Made by a program: the position numbers and the translations under genes. The notes below the pieces were generated by a model. It was not told the origin of the DNA and ran no database searches. It worked only from the letters and a program-made list of their open reading frames with translations. A stretch of DNA of 64,000 bases from Armigeres subalbatus (taxonomy: Eukaryota > Arthropoda > Insecta > Diptera > Culicidae): positions 464,163,506-464,227,505 of the forward strand of contig NC_085140.1 in assembly GCF_024139115.2 (NCBI RefSeq), given 5' to 3'. Shown here piece after piece: positions 1 through 11,113 of this stretch. Every line of letters begins with the position of its first letter. Position 1 is the stretch's first letter.

Positions 1-175
1 ATCAATCAATCAACCAACCAATTAACCAATCAACCATTCAAGCAACCAACAAAACAACTAATCAACTAACAAGCCGACCAACCAAATAACCCACCAATTA
101 ATCAAGCAGTCAACCAATTAACCAACTAACAAATCAAGCAACCAACCAGTCAACCAATCAAGGAACTCACCATTC
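1..175. repeat. CAAC/CAAT-rich low-complexity DNA
   Basis: The first 175 bases are an imperfect tetranucleotide run built from CAAT, CAAC and CAAG steps with almost no G-C pairs in a row. It is open at the left edge of the window, so its full length is unknown. No coding potential is seen. Confidence 0.85.
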
Positions 176-191
176 TACACGCTTACTTCAG

Positions 192-350
192 TTCACCCAA
201 ATATGGGTGAAGGGTACCCATAATCGCTAAAAAGTGCACGTATTTATGGGTGAATTGACATTTACCTATTTATAGGTAAACCGATTTCACTCATATTTAG
301 GTACTTGCATAGGGGAGATTTATAGGTTAATTTCACCCATATTTGGGTGA
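192..350. mobile_element. MITE-like element with palindromic TTCACCC ends
   Basis: The left end reads TTCACCCAAATATGGGTGAA and the right end TTTCACCCATATTTGGGTGA. They are inverted relative to each other, and each is itself nearly palindromic. Between them lie related GGGTGAA and TAGGTAAA motifs. The size (about 160 bp), terminal symmetry and lack of an ORF fit a small non-autonomous DNA element. No clear target duplication was found, so the exact ends are uncertain. Confidence 0.5.
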
Positions 351-645
351 TTTTTTGGTGCTTTCATTTGGTGTGACATTAAAATGTTTTGCAATTATTT
401 CAATCTCGAATATTTATAAATTTATTTCCATAAACACGTTAAATAATACATTAATATAAAATTTACATATGAAACAAGACGAGCTGCTTGTTCTGAAACA
501 CTGAGTCATGAGAATTATGTTCGACGTTATCTTCTTGTTGAGATTTCGATGTGGAGGGATCAACGAAAAATTTTGTGTAGGGTAAGACGGTATAATATGC
601 CCCCCCTAAGGCAATACTTTTCAACGTACAAACTTTGTGTTATTT
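351..645. other. AT-rich spacer, nothing recognised
   Basis: AT-rich DNA with a short C-homopolymer (around 600) and no ORF, RNA gene or repeat that I can recognise. Confidence 0.6.
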
Positions 646-1856
646 GGTAGTTCAACAAGTCGCAAATGCATTACATGTGAGTATTCATATAAAAATATTA
701 CTGAGAACACGTGGTGGTGGCTGGCCCAATTATTACTTCCGGTCTTTTACTGTACTTAGTATAGTAAAAGTCAAGCATTCGTTCTACATATTACTAATAT
801 GGGGGTAAGCGTGGTGAATTGTTATAGGATTTAAAAAGAAAACGAATGCTAACACCAAGTGCCACTGGATGACTCCAAACGGGCTAGTATAATGTGGGGT
901 AGTCAGGGTTTAACTAAATTAGCTAATAGTATAACTTATTTTGCCACGCACCAATTTCAGTATAATTTGATTCTACGAATCAAATTCCTAGAAGTTCGGT
1001 TTTCAGCATTACTTAGCGCAAGAGAGGGTTTAAACTCTGCGTTAAACTGAATTTTATCGGCCGATTCGGGGCGTTATCATGAGTGATCAGCACTCATGGA
1101 ACACATTGTTTAACGCGAATGTCAGCCGGGTTCGATCAAAAGTGTAAGATTTAGTGTAATTAGTTTAATTATTTTTATTTTTAGGCATCAAACGTTAGGA
1201 GCATGTTTTCAGCGTCGCACAGCCCAGGAGAGGGTGTAAGCTCACAACGGTATGGTAGTTCAACAAGTCGCAAATGCATTACATGTGAGTATTCATATAA
1301 AAATATTACTGAGAACATGTGGTGGTGGCTGGCCCAATTATTACTTCCGGTCTTTTACTGTACTTAGTATAGTAAAAGTCAAACATTCGTTCTACATATT
1401 ACTAATATGGGGTAAGCGTGGTGAATTGTTATAGGATTTAAAAGAAAACGAATGCTAACACCAAGTGCCACTGGATGACTCCAAACGGGCTAGTATAATG
1501 TGGGGTAGTCAGGGTTTAACTAAATTAGCTAATAGTATAACTTATTTTGCCACGCACCAATTTCAGTATAATTTGTTTCTACGAATCAAATTCCTAGAAG
1601 TTCGGTTTTCAGCATTACTTAGCGCAAGAGAGGTTTAAACTCTGCGTTAAACTGAATTTTATCGGCCGATTCGGGGCGTTATCATGAGTGATCAGCACTC
1701 ATGGAACACATTGTTTAACGCGAATGTCAGCCGGGTTCGATCAAAAGTGTAAGATTTAGTGTAATTAGTTTAATTATTTTTATTTTTAGGCATCAAACGT
1801 TAGGAGCATGTTTTCAGCGTCGCACAGCCCAGGAGAGGGTGTAAGCTCACAACGGT
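646..1856 (+). repeat. 608-bp tandem duplication at the left edge of the array
   Basis: The segment starting GGTAGTTCAACAAGTCGCAA at 646 is repeated at 1254. Each copy has about 330 bp of non-array sequence followed by about 270 bp identical to the start of the 2.385-kb unit. The joint falls at CGAATCAAATTCCTAG, where flank and unit share sequence. Flank and unit also share ATATTACTGAGAACACGT. The two copies differ mainly by single-base indels. Short ORFs here (for example 859-1050) show no resemblance to a known protein and are probably chance. Confidence 0.9.
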
Positions 1857-2268
1857 ATAGTGTAGGCCGTCCTCGATTGGGGTCCTGTGGGTCGCATGTA
1901 GTGGTTGTGCTCGGGGCAGTTATGTGTTGAAAGCGGTTTCGGGCAGTTAGGATTGAGTTTTAATATAAACAGATGTAGGATTGAACAAAGTTATAACCTT
2001 TAAGGTTCATATTGTGGAGACTATTGACAGCCAAAGCGTTGAGGATAAGCTTTTAGTTAGCAACTGAATTAATTTATCCGATTGGGAATCCTAGATTGAA
2101 TAGTAGGTATATATGGACAATAATAGAAACTATATACAGTTATCATTTTATTAAGTATTGAGGATATGTTTTTGGTTGAGTATCAGATGGGCATGTGTGA
2201 TATCCATTAATAAGACAGAATTATTAGAACTGTATTTTTGTCTTTGTAGTAAGATTAATTACTTACTA

Positions 2269-2490
2269 ATGTTTTGCGGGCCGGCGAGTGAAAGCGGCCC
2301 AATTCTTTTATCTACCTCTTTCCAGACGACCAGTGATGAAGAAAATCTTATTGTTCCGGTATCAGCAGTGGTATTCATATTCATAACAACCACCGTCAAT
2401 ACAGGAAGTCTGTGTTCACAACGTGATTACTTCAAGGACAATCCCAACATCTTCTGTGAATTGCAGATAAGTATTGCGTTTATATTTTAA
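2269..2490 (+). other. 73-codon open frame repeated in the array, possible fossil exon
   Basis: ATG frames start at 2269, 4656, 7041, 9427, 14194, 16577, 18963, 21338, 23724, 26109, 28494, 30878 and 33259. In unit 5 (ATG at 11808) the frame is broken near its start by a 2-bp insertion. In several units the frame extends upstream without a canonical ATG. The peptide has a hydrophobic stretch (IVPVSAVVFIFITTTV) and a Cys-containing tail ending IFCELQISIAFIF. A pyrimidine-rich CTACCTCTTTCCAG ahead of ACGACC resembles a 3' splice site, and CAGATAAGT after the frame resembles a 5' splice site with GT changed to AT. I do not recognise the protein. Conservation may only reflect array homogenisation. 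Confidence 0.3.
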
Positions 2491-2626
2491 TTGCACTGTG
2501 CTCGTTCTAATCTGATCGATGAATGAATTCACTTGTCACTAATCAATATCATTAGTAAATTTAAATATTCCCGTAGATTAGAAAAGCAAGTGCATATATT
2601 TCTATTTTATGGCAACATATCACAAC

Positions 2627-3046
2627 TAGGGATCCTACATTCAGAGATATGCGAAAGCGGCCATGTTGAGCCAATCGAACATTGAGAGCTGTCAGAAGCT
2701 GAGCCAAATGAACATTGTTATTGCTGCGGATTGAAAGGTATTGCGATTATAATGAACAAAAAAATACGAAAAGTTTTGTCGAATAAACAATTTGTTTTAC
2801 ATTGGCAAGATGAAGTCGTCTAGTTTATGCATGGTACTTTGTTCATTTGTATTGTACTTTTATTCTAGTGATAATGCACTGTTGGACGTTAGATAACGAA
2901 ATCTGAAAATGCCATTATGCGCAAAGTCATGTTCGAGCTCCAACATTTTGCGCCACGGCAAGTGCTGGCAGCGTTTGTTTACGAAAGTACAGCGTTGCTA
3001 AATTGTCTGGAAAAGTATTCGCACATCTCTTAATATAGGATCCCTA
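2627..3046. mobile_element. hAT-like MITE inside every array unit (unit 1 copy shown)
   Basis: The left end TAGGGATCCTACATTCAGAG and the right end (reverse complement TAGGGATCCTATATTAAGAG) form terminal inverted repeats of about 25 bp. The element is flanked on both sides by ATCACAAC (2619-2626 and 3047-3054), a perfect 8-bp target duplication. An 8-bp duplication and a TAGGG start are typical of hAT-superfamily elements. It is 420 bp with no transposase ORF. The same insertion lies about 1.04 kb into each of the 14 units. Confidence 0.85.
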
Positions 3047-3089
3047 ATCACAACGAAACGGACCCTTGGGAGCCTTAAGTGAGATCTCG

Positions 3090-3133
3090 GTCCGGTTGCA
3101 TCTAAGGAGATCTTAGTGCAGTGCACACCGGAC
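3090..3133 (+). other. Compound hairpin in each unit (unit 1 copy)
   Basis: GTCCGGT (3090) pairs with ACCGGAC (3127), TGCA with TGCA, and CTAAG with CTTAG around a GAGAT loop, with one 6-nt bulge (GTGCAC). The same 44 nt recur in all units just after the MITE. It could act as RNA or as a cruciform; no function is shown. Confidence 0.55.
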
Positions 3134-3172
3134 GTGTTGCCCAGTAGACGTATCGCTCAGCGGTATTTAAAT

Positions 3173-3196
3173 ACAACGCAGATAGGCTATGGTCAG
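3173..3196 (+). promoter_or_regulatory. TATA/Inr-like core promoter candidate in each unit (unit 1 copy)
   Basis: The palindrome GTATTTAAATAC (3173-3184) contains a TATA-like TATTTAAA. About 31 bp downstream is GGTCAGAG, an insect Inr-like TCAG with its A at 3195. The spacing matches usual TATA-Inr geometry. The motif recurs in every unit. An AATAAA lies only about 50 bp further on, inside a palindrome. No transcription evidence is available. Confidence 0.3.
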
Positions 3197-3961
3197 AGGG
3201 TGCGTTGATATTACAATATTACAAGATTACAAAATATTACTGAGAACACGTAATAAAGCTTTATTGAAAAGTCGTGAAAAACTGGATTTCAAAAAGTGCC
3301 TGGGCAATACGCCCCACCGTAATCAAACACGTTTCAAAGCCCTTCATTAGTATTTTATCAATCCCATAATAAAAAGGTTACAAATCCTTATGTGCTTGAC
3401 ATTAAAAACCAACATAAGTCCATTTAAGCAGGAGTGAATTACATTTCAATATTGTCCATACAATTTGGAAGCAACTGCTGCAGGCTCGCTTCGCTTGTGT
3501 ACAGTTGATAAGGGCATACAATCCTGCCTACGCTGGGGCGTTTTGGCCAGTGAAACATGTTTTCGAAAATTGTACATTTTTGAAGATGGAAGCAATTTTA
3601 TATCATGTTAACCACTGAGAAAAGTTATTTTGTTGCCCAACTAAGTGTTCCAGTGCAAGTTTTTCGGACAGTATGCTAGTATTGCTCCAGAATGTTGAGC
3701 AAACAAACATGAAAAGTTATTGCGCTTTTTGCACTTTTGCTGTTCCCCAAACACACGCGACGCGACAGTCGCGACGCGATTCTATCGCTTGGCGACAGCC
3801 CTGCCGTCCTGTTTAGTCACGCTTAGTCGACATCTAAGAAGCTTTCCCCTAAAGCAAAAATTTGTGTTGGTCTATTTTAGCTCATTAAAACTCATATTCG
3901 CCTATATGGGTCTCAGTATGATAGTTACTATAAACTGTGTGTACAAAAATAGTAAACCAAT

Positions 3962-6348
3962 CGAATCAAATTCCTAGAAGTTCGGTTTTCAGCATTACTT
4001 AGCGCAAGAGAGGGTTTAAACTCTGCGTTAAACTGAATTTTATCGGCCGATTCAGGGCGTTATCATGAGTGATCAGCACTCATGGAACACATTGTTTAAC
4101 GCGAATGTCAGCCGGGTTCGATCAAAAGTATAAGATTTAGTGTAATTAGTTTAATTATTTTTATTTTTAGGCATCAAACGTTAGGAGCATGTTTTCAGCG
4201 TCGCACAGCCCAGGAGAGGGTGTAAGCTCACAACGGTATAGTGTAGGCCGTCCTCGATTGGGGTCCTGTGGGTCGCATGTAGTGGTTGTGCTCGGGGCAG
4301 TTATGTGTTGAAAGCGGTTTCGGGGCAGTTAGGATTGAGTTTTAATATAAACAGATGTAGGATTGAACAAAGTTATAACCTTTAAGGTTCATATTGTGGA
4401 GACTATTGACAGCCAAAGCGTTGAGGATAAGCTTTTAGTTAGCAACTGAATTAATTTATCCGATTGGGAATCCTAGATTGAATAGTAGGTATATATGGAC
4501 AATAATAGAAACTATATACAGTTATCATTTTATTAAGTATTGAGGATATGTTTTTGGTTAAGTTGAGTATCAGATGGGCATGTGTGATATCCATTAATAA
4601 GACAGAATTATTAGAACTGTATTTTTGTCTTTGTAGTAAGATTAATTACTTACTAATGTTTTGCGGGCCGGCGAGTGAAAGCGGCCCAATTCTTTTATCT
4701 ACCTCTTTCCAGACGACCAGTGATGAAGAAAATCTTATTGTTCCGGTATCAGCAGTGGTATTCATATTCATAACAACCACCGTCAATACAGGAAGTCTGT
4801 GTTCACAACGTGATTACTTCAAGGACAATCCCAACATCTTCTGTGAATTGCAGATAAGTATTGCGTTTATATTTTAATTGCACTGTGCTCGTTCTAATCT
4901 GATCGATGAATGAATTCACTTGTCACTAATCAATATCATTAGTAAATTTAAATATTCCCGTAGATTAGAAAAGCAAGTGCATATATTTCTATTTTATGGC
5001 AACATATCACAACTAGGGATCCTACATTCAGAGATATGCGAAAGCGGCCATGTTGAGCCAATCGAACATTGAGAGCTGTCAGAAGCTGAGCCAAATGAAC
5101 ATTGTTATTGCTGCGGATTGAAAGGTATTGCGATTATAATGAACAAAAAAATACGAAAAGTTTTGTCGAATAAACAATTTGTTTTACATTGGCAAGATGA
5201 AGTCGTCTAGTTTATGCATGGTACTTTGTTCATTTGTATTGTACTTTTATTCTAGTGATAATGCACTGTTGGACGTTAGATAACGAAATCTGAAAATGCC
5301 ATTATGCGCAAAGTCATGTTCGAGCTCCAACATTTTGCGCCACGGCAAGTGCTGGCAGCGTTTGTTTACGAAAGTACAGCGTTGCTAAATTGTCTGGAAA
5401 AGTATTCGCACATCTCTTAATATAGGATCCCTAATCACAACGAAACGGACCCTTGGGAGCCTTTTAAGTGAGATCTCGGTCCGGTTGCATCTAAGGAGAT
5501 CTTAGTGCAGTGCACACCGGACGTGTTGCCCAGTAGACGAATCGCTCAGCGGTATTTAAATACAACGCAGATAGGCTATGGTCAGAGGGTGCGTTGATAT
5601 TACAATATTACAAGATTACAAAATATTACTGAGAACACGTAATAAAGCTTTATTGAAAAGTCGTGAAAAACTGGATTTCAAAAAGTGCCTGGGCAATACG
5701 CCCCACCGTAATCAAACACGTTTCAAAGCCCTTCATTAGTATTTTATCAATCCCATAATAAAAGGTTACAAATCCTTATGTGCTTGACATTAAAAACCAA
5801 CATAAGTCCATTTAAGCAGGAGTGAATTACATTTCAATATTGTCCATACAATTTGGAAGCAACTGCTGCAGGCTCGCTTCGCTTGTGTACAGTTGATAAG
5901 GGCATACAATCCTGCCTACGCTGGGCGTTTTGGCCAGTGAAACATGTTTTCGAAAATTGTACATTTTTGAAGATGGAAGCAATTTTATATCATGTTAACC
6001 ACTGAGAAAAGTTATTTTGTTGCCCAACTAAGTGTTCCAGTGCAAGTTTTTCGGACAGTATGCTAGTATTGCTCCAGAATGTTGAGCAAACAAACATGAA
6101 AAGTTATTGCGCTTTTTGCACTTTAAGGTTCCCCCAAACACACGCGACGCGACAGTCGCGACGCGATTCTATCGCTTGGCGACAGCCCTGCCGTCCTGTT
6201 TAGTCACGCTTAGTCGACATCTAAGAAGCTTTCCCCTAAAGCAAAAATTTGTGTTGGTCTATTTTAGCTCATTAAAACTCATATTCGCCTATATGGGTCT
6301 CAGTATGATAGTTACTATAAACTGTGTGTACAAAAATAGTAAACCAAT
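3962..6348 (+). repeat. Array unit 2
   Basis: Private variants include GATTCAGGG (about 4050), AAGTATAAG (about 4127), GCCTTTTAAGTG (about 5459) and GACGAATCGC (about 5538). It has the TAAG form of the 4-bp marker at about 4557. Confidence 0.9.
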
Positions 6349-8735
6349 CGAATCAAATTCCTAGAAGTTCGGTTTTCAGCATTACTTAGCGCAAGAGAGG
6401 GTTTAAACTCTGCGTTAAACTGAATTTTATCGGCCGATTCGGGGCGTTATCATGAGTGATCAGCACTCATGGAACACATTGTTTAACGCGAATGTCAGCC
6501 GGGTTCGATCAAAAGTGTAAGATTTAGTGTAATTAGTTTAATTATTTTTATTTTTAGGCATCAAACGTTAGGAGCATGTTTTCAGCGTCGCACAGCCCAG
6601 GAGAGGGTGTAAGCTCACAACGGTATAGTGTAGGCCGTCCTCGATTGGGGTCCTGTGGGTCGCATGTAGTGGTTGTGCTCGGGGCAGTTATGTGTTGAAA
6701 GCGGTTTCGGGGCAGTTAGGATTGAGTTTAATATAAACAGATGTAGGATTGAACAAAGTTATAACCTTTAAGGTTCATATTGTGGAGACTATTGACAGCC
6801 AAAGCGTTGAGGATAAGCTTTTAGTTAGCAACTGAATTAATTTATCCGATTGGGAATCCTAGATTGAATAGTAGGTATATATGGACAATAATAGAAACTA
6901 TATACAGTTATCATTTTATTAAGTATTGAGGATATGTTTTTGGTTAAGTTGAGTATCAGATGGGCATGTGTGATATCCATTAATAAGACAGAATTATTAG
7001 AACTGTATTTTGTCTTTGTAGTAAGATTAATTACTTACTAATGTTTTGCGGGCCGGCGAGTGAAAGCGGCCCAATTCTTTTATCTACCTCTTTCCAGACG
7101 ACCAGTGATGAAGAAAATCTTATTGTTCCGGTATCAGCAGTGGTATTCATATTCATAACAACCACCGTCAATACAGGAAGTCTGTGTTCACAACGTGATT
7201 ACTTCAAGGACAATCCCAACATCTTCTGTGAATTGCAGATAAGTATTGCGTTTATATTTTAATTGCACTGTGCTCGTTCTAATCTGATCGATGAATGAAT
7301 TCACTTGTCACTAATCAATATCATTAGTAAATTTAAATATTCCCGTAGATTAGAAAAGCAAGTGCATATATTTCTATTTTATGGCAACATATCACAACTA
7401 GGGATCCTACATTCAGAGATATGCGAAAGCGGCCATGTTGAGCCAATCGAACATTGAGAGCTGTCAGAAGCTGAGCCAAATGAACATTGTTATTGCTGCG
7501 GATTGAAAGGTATTGCGATTATAATGAACAAAAAATACGAAAAGTTTTGTCGAATAAACAATTTGTTTTACATTGGCAAGATGAAGTCGTCTAGTTTATG
7601 CATGGTACTTTGTTCATTTGTATTGTACTTTTATTCTAGTGATAATGCACTGTTGGACGTTAGATAACGAAATCTGAAAATGCCATTATGCGCAAAGTCA
7701 TGTTCGAGCTCCAACATTTTGCGCCACGGCAAGTGCTGGCAGCGTTTGTTTACGAAAGTACAGCGTTGCTAAATTGTCTGGAAAAGTATTCGCACATCTC
7801 TTAATATAGGATCCCTAATCACAACGAAACGGACCCTTGGGAGCCTTAAGTGAGATCTCGGTCCGGTTGCATCTAAGGAGATCTTAGTGCAGTGCACACC
7901 GGACGTGTTGCCCAGTAGACGTATCGCTCAGCGGTATTTAAATACAACGCAGATAGGCTATGGTCAGAGGGTGCGTTGATATTACAATATTACAAGATTA
8001 CAAAAATATTACTGAGAACACGTAATAAAGCTTTATTGAAAAGTCGTGAAAAACTGGATTTCAAAAAGTGCCTGGGCAATACGCCCCACCGTAATCAAAC
8101 ACGTTTCAAAGCCCTTCATTAGTATTTTATCAATCCCATAATAAAAAGGTTACAAATCCTTATGTGCTTGACATTAAAAAACCAACATAAGTCCATTTAA
8201 GCAGGAGTGAATTACATTTCAATATTGTCCATACAATTTGGAAGCAACTGCTGCAGGCTCGCTTCGCTTGTGTACAGTTGATAAGGGCATACAATCCTGC
8301 CTACGCTGGGGCGTTTTGGCCAGTGAAACATGTTTTCGAAAATTGTACATTTTTGAAGATGGAAGCAATTTTATATCATGTTAACCACTGAGAAAAGTTA
8401 TTTTGTTGCCCAACTAAGTGTTCCAGTGCAAGTTTTTCGGACAGTATGCTAGTATTGCTCCAGAATGTTGAGCAAACAAACATGAAAAGTTATTGCGCTT
8501 TTTGCACTTTAAGGTTCCCCCAAACACACGCGACGCGACAGTCGCGACGCGATTCTATCGCTTGGCGACAGCCCTGCCGTCCTGTTTAGTCACGCTTAGT
8601 CGACATCTAAGAAGCTTTCCCCTAAAGCAAAAATTTGTGTTGGTCTATTTTAGCTCATTAAAACTCATATTCGCCTATATGGGTCTCAGTATGATAGTTA
8701 CTATAAACTGTGTGTACAAAAAATAGTAAACCAAT
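6349..8735 (+). repeat. Array unit 3
   Basis: TAAG-type unit. It has a one-base shorter GAGTTTAATAT (about 6724) and CTGTATTTTGTC (about 7003), the latter shortening the open frame to its 73-codon core. Confidence 0.9.
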
Positions 8736-11113
8736 CGAATCAAATTCCTAGAAGTTCGGTTTTCAGCATTACTTAGCGCAAGAGAGGGTTTAAACTCTGC
8801 GTTAAACTGAATTTTATCGGCCGATTCGGGGCGTTATCATGGAGTGATCAGCACTCATGGAACACATTGTTTAACGCGAATGTCAGCCGGGTTCGATCAA
8901 AAGTGTAAGATTTAGTGTAATTAGTTTAATTATTTTTATTTTAGGCATCAAACGTTAGGAGCATGTTTTCAGCGTCGCACAGCCCAGGAGAGGGTGTAAG
9001 CTCACAACGGTATAGTGTAGGCCGTCCTCGATTGGGGTCCTGTGGGTCGCATGTAGTGGTTGTGCTCGGGGCAGTTATGTGTTGAAAGCGGTTTCAGGGC
9101 AGTTAGGATTGAGTTTTAATATAAACAGATGTAGGATTGAACAAAGTTATAACCTTTAAGGTTCATATTGTGGAGACTATTGACAGCCAAAGCGTTGAGG
9201 ATAAGCTTTTAGTTAGCAACTGAATTAATTTATCCGATTGGGAATCCTAGATTGAATAGTAGGTATATATGGACAATAATAGAAACTATATACAGTTATC
9301 ATTTTATTAAGTATTGAGGATATGTTTGGTTAAGTTGAGTATCAGATGGGCATGTGTGATATCCATTAATAAGACAGAATTATTAGAACTGTATTTTGTC
9401 TTTGTAGTAAGATTAATTACTTACTAATGTTTTGCGGGCCGGCGAGTGAAAGCGGCCCAATTCTTTTATCTACCTCTTTCCAGACGACCAGTGATGAAGA
9501 AAATCTTATTGTTCCGGTATCAGCAGTGGTATTCATATTCATAACAACCACCGTCAATACAGGAAGTCTGTGTTCACAACGTGATTACTTCAAGGACAAT
9601 CCCAACATCTTCTGTGAATTGCAGATAAGTATTGCGTTTATATTTTAATTGCACTGTGCTCGTTCTAATCTGATCGATGAATGAATTCACTTGTCACTAA
9701 TCAATATCATTAGTAAATTTAAATATTCCGTAGATTAGAAAAGCAAGTGCATATATTTCTATTTTATGGCAACATATCACAACTAGGGATCCTACATTCA
9801 GAGATATGCGAAAGCGGCCATGTTGAGCCAATCGAACATTGAGAGCTGTCAGAAGCTGAGCCAAATGAACATTGTTATTGCTGCGGATTGAAAGGTATTG
9901 CGATTATAATGAACAAAAAAATACGAAAAGTTTTGTCGAATAAACAATTTGTTTTACATTGGCAAGATGAAGTCGTCTAGTTTATGCATGGTACTTTGTT
10001 CATTTGTATTGTACTTTTATTCTAGTGATAATGCACTGTTGGACGTTAGATAACGAAATCTGAAAATGCCATTATGCGCAAAGTCATGTTCGAGCTCCAA
10101 CATTTTGCGCCACGGCAAGTGCTGGCAGCGTTTGTTTACGAAAGTACAGCGTTGCTAAATTGTCTGGAAAAGTATTCGCACATCTCTTAATATAGGATCC
10201 CTAATCACAACGAAACGGACCCTTGGGAGCCTTAAGTGAGATCTCGGTCCGGTTGCATCTAAGGAGATCTTAGTGCAGTGCACACCGGACGTGTTGCCCA
10301 GTAGACGTATCGCTCAGCGGTATTTAAATACAACGCAGATAGGCTATGGTCAGAGGGTGCGTTGATATTACAATATTACAAGATTACAAAATATTACTGA
10401 GAACACGTAATAAAGCTTTATTGAAAAGTCGTGAAAACTGGATTTCAAAAGTGCCTGGGCAATACGCCCCACCGTAATCAAACACGTTTCAAAGCCCTTC
10501 ATTAGTATTTTATCAATCCCATAATAAAAGGTTACAAATCCTTATGTGCTTGACATTAAAAACCAACATAAGTCCATTTAAGCAGGAGTGAATTACATTT
10601 CAATATTGTCCATACAATTTGGAAGCAACTGCTGCAGGCTCGCTTCTGCTTGTGTACAGTTGATAAGGGCATACAATCCTGCCTACGCTGGGGCGTTTTG
10701 GCCAGTGAAACATGTTTTCGAAAATTGTACATTTTTGAAGATGGAAGCAATTTTATATCATGTTAACCACTGAGAAAAGTTATTTTGTTGCCCAACTAAG
10801 TGTTCCAGTGCAAGTTTTCGGACAGTATGCTAGTATTGCTCCAGAATGTTGAGCAAACAAACATGAAAAGTTATTGCGCTTTTGCACTTTAAGGTTCCCC
10901 AAACACACGCGACGCGACAGTCGCGACGCGATTCTATCGCTTGGCGACAGCCCTGCCGTCCTGTTTAGTCACGCTTAGTCGACATCTAAGAAGCTTTCCC
11001 CTAAAGCAAAAATTTGTGTTGGTCTATTTTAGCTCATTAAAACTCATATTCGCCTATATGGGTCTCAGTAAGATAGTTACTATAAACTGTGTGTACAAAA
11101 ATAGTAAACCAAT
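8736..11113 (+). repeat. Array unit 4
   Basis: TAAG-type unit with an extra G in CATGGAGTGATC (about 8838) that disturbs the CATGAGTG hairpin, GCTTCTGCTTG (about 10643) and CTCAGTAAGATAG (about 11066). Confidence 0.9.

Larger units (their letters stand above)
1582..3961 (+). repeat. Array unit 1
   Basis: First full unit. It differs from the rest by TTGGTTGAGTAT at 2171 (no TAAG or TGT insert) and by TTTTGCTGTTCCCC near 3733 where other units have TTTAAGGTTCCCC. This agrees with greater divergence of edge units. Confidence 0.9.

Noticed and set aside
3720..3977. 85-codon ORF repeated in many units (MRFLHF...)
   Set aside because: It starts at a non-ATG codon, crosses the CGCGACGCGAC block and breaks in several units with homopolymer changes; no protein-like conservation.
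10556..10750. Minus-strand 64-codon ORFs in units 4 and 6
   Set aside because: Present only in units with certain homopolymer lengths; no domain.
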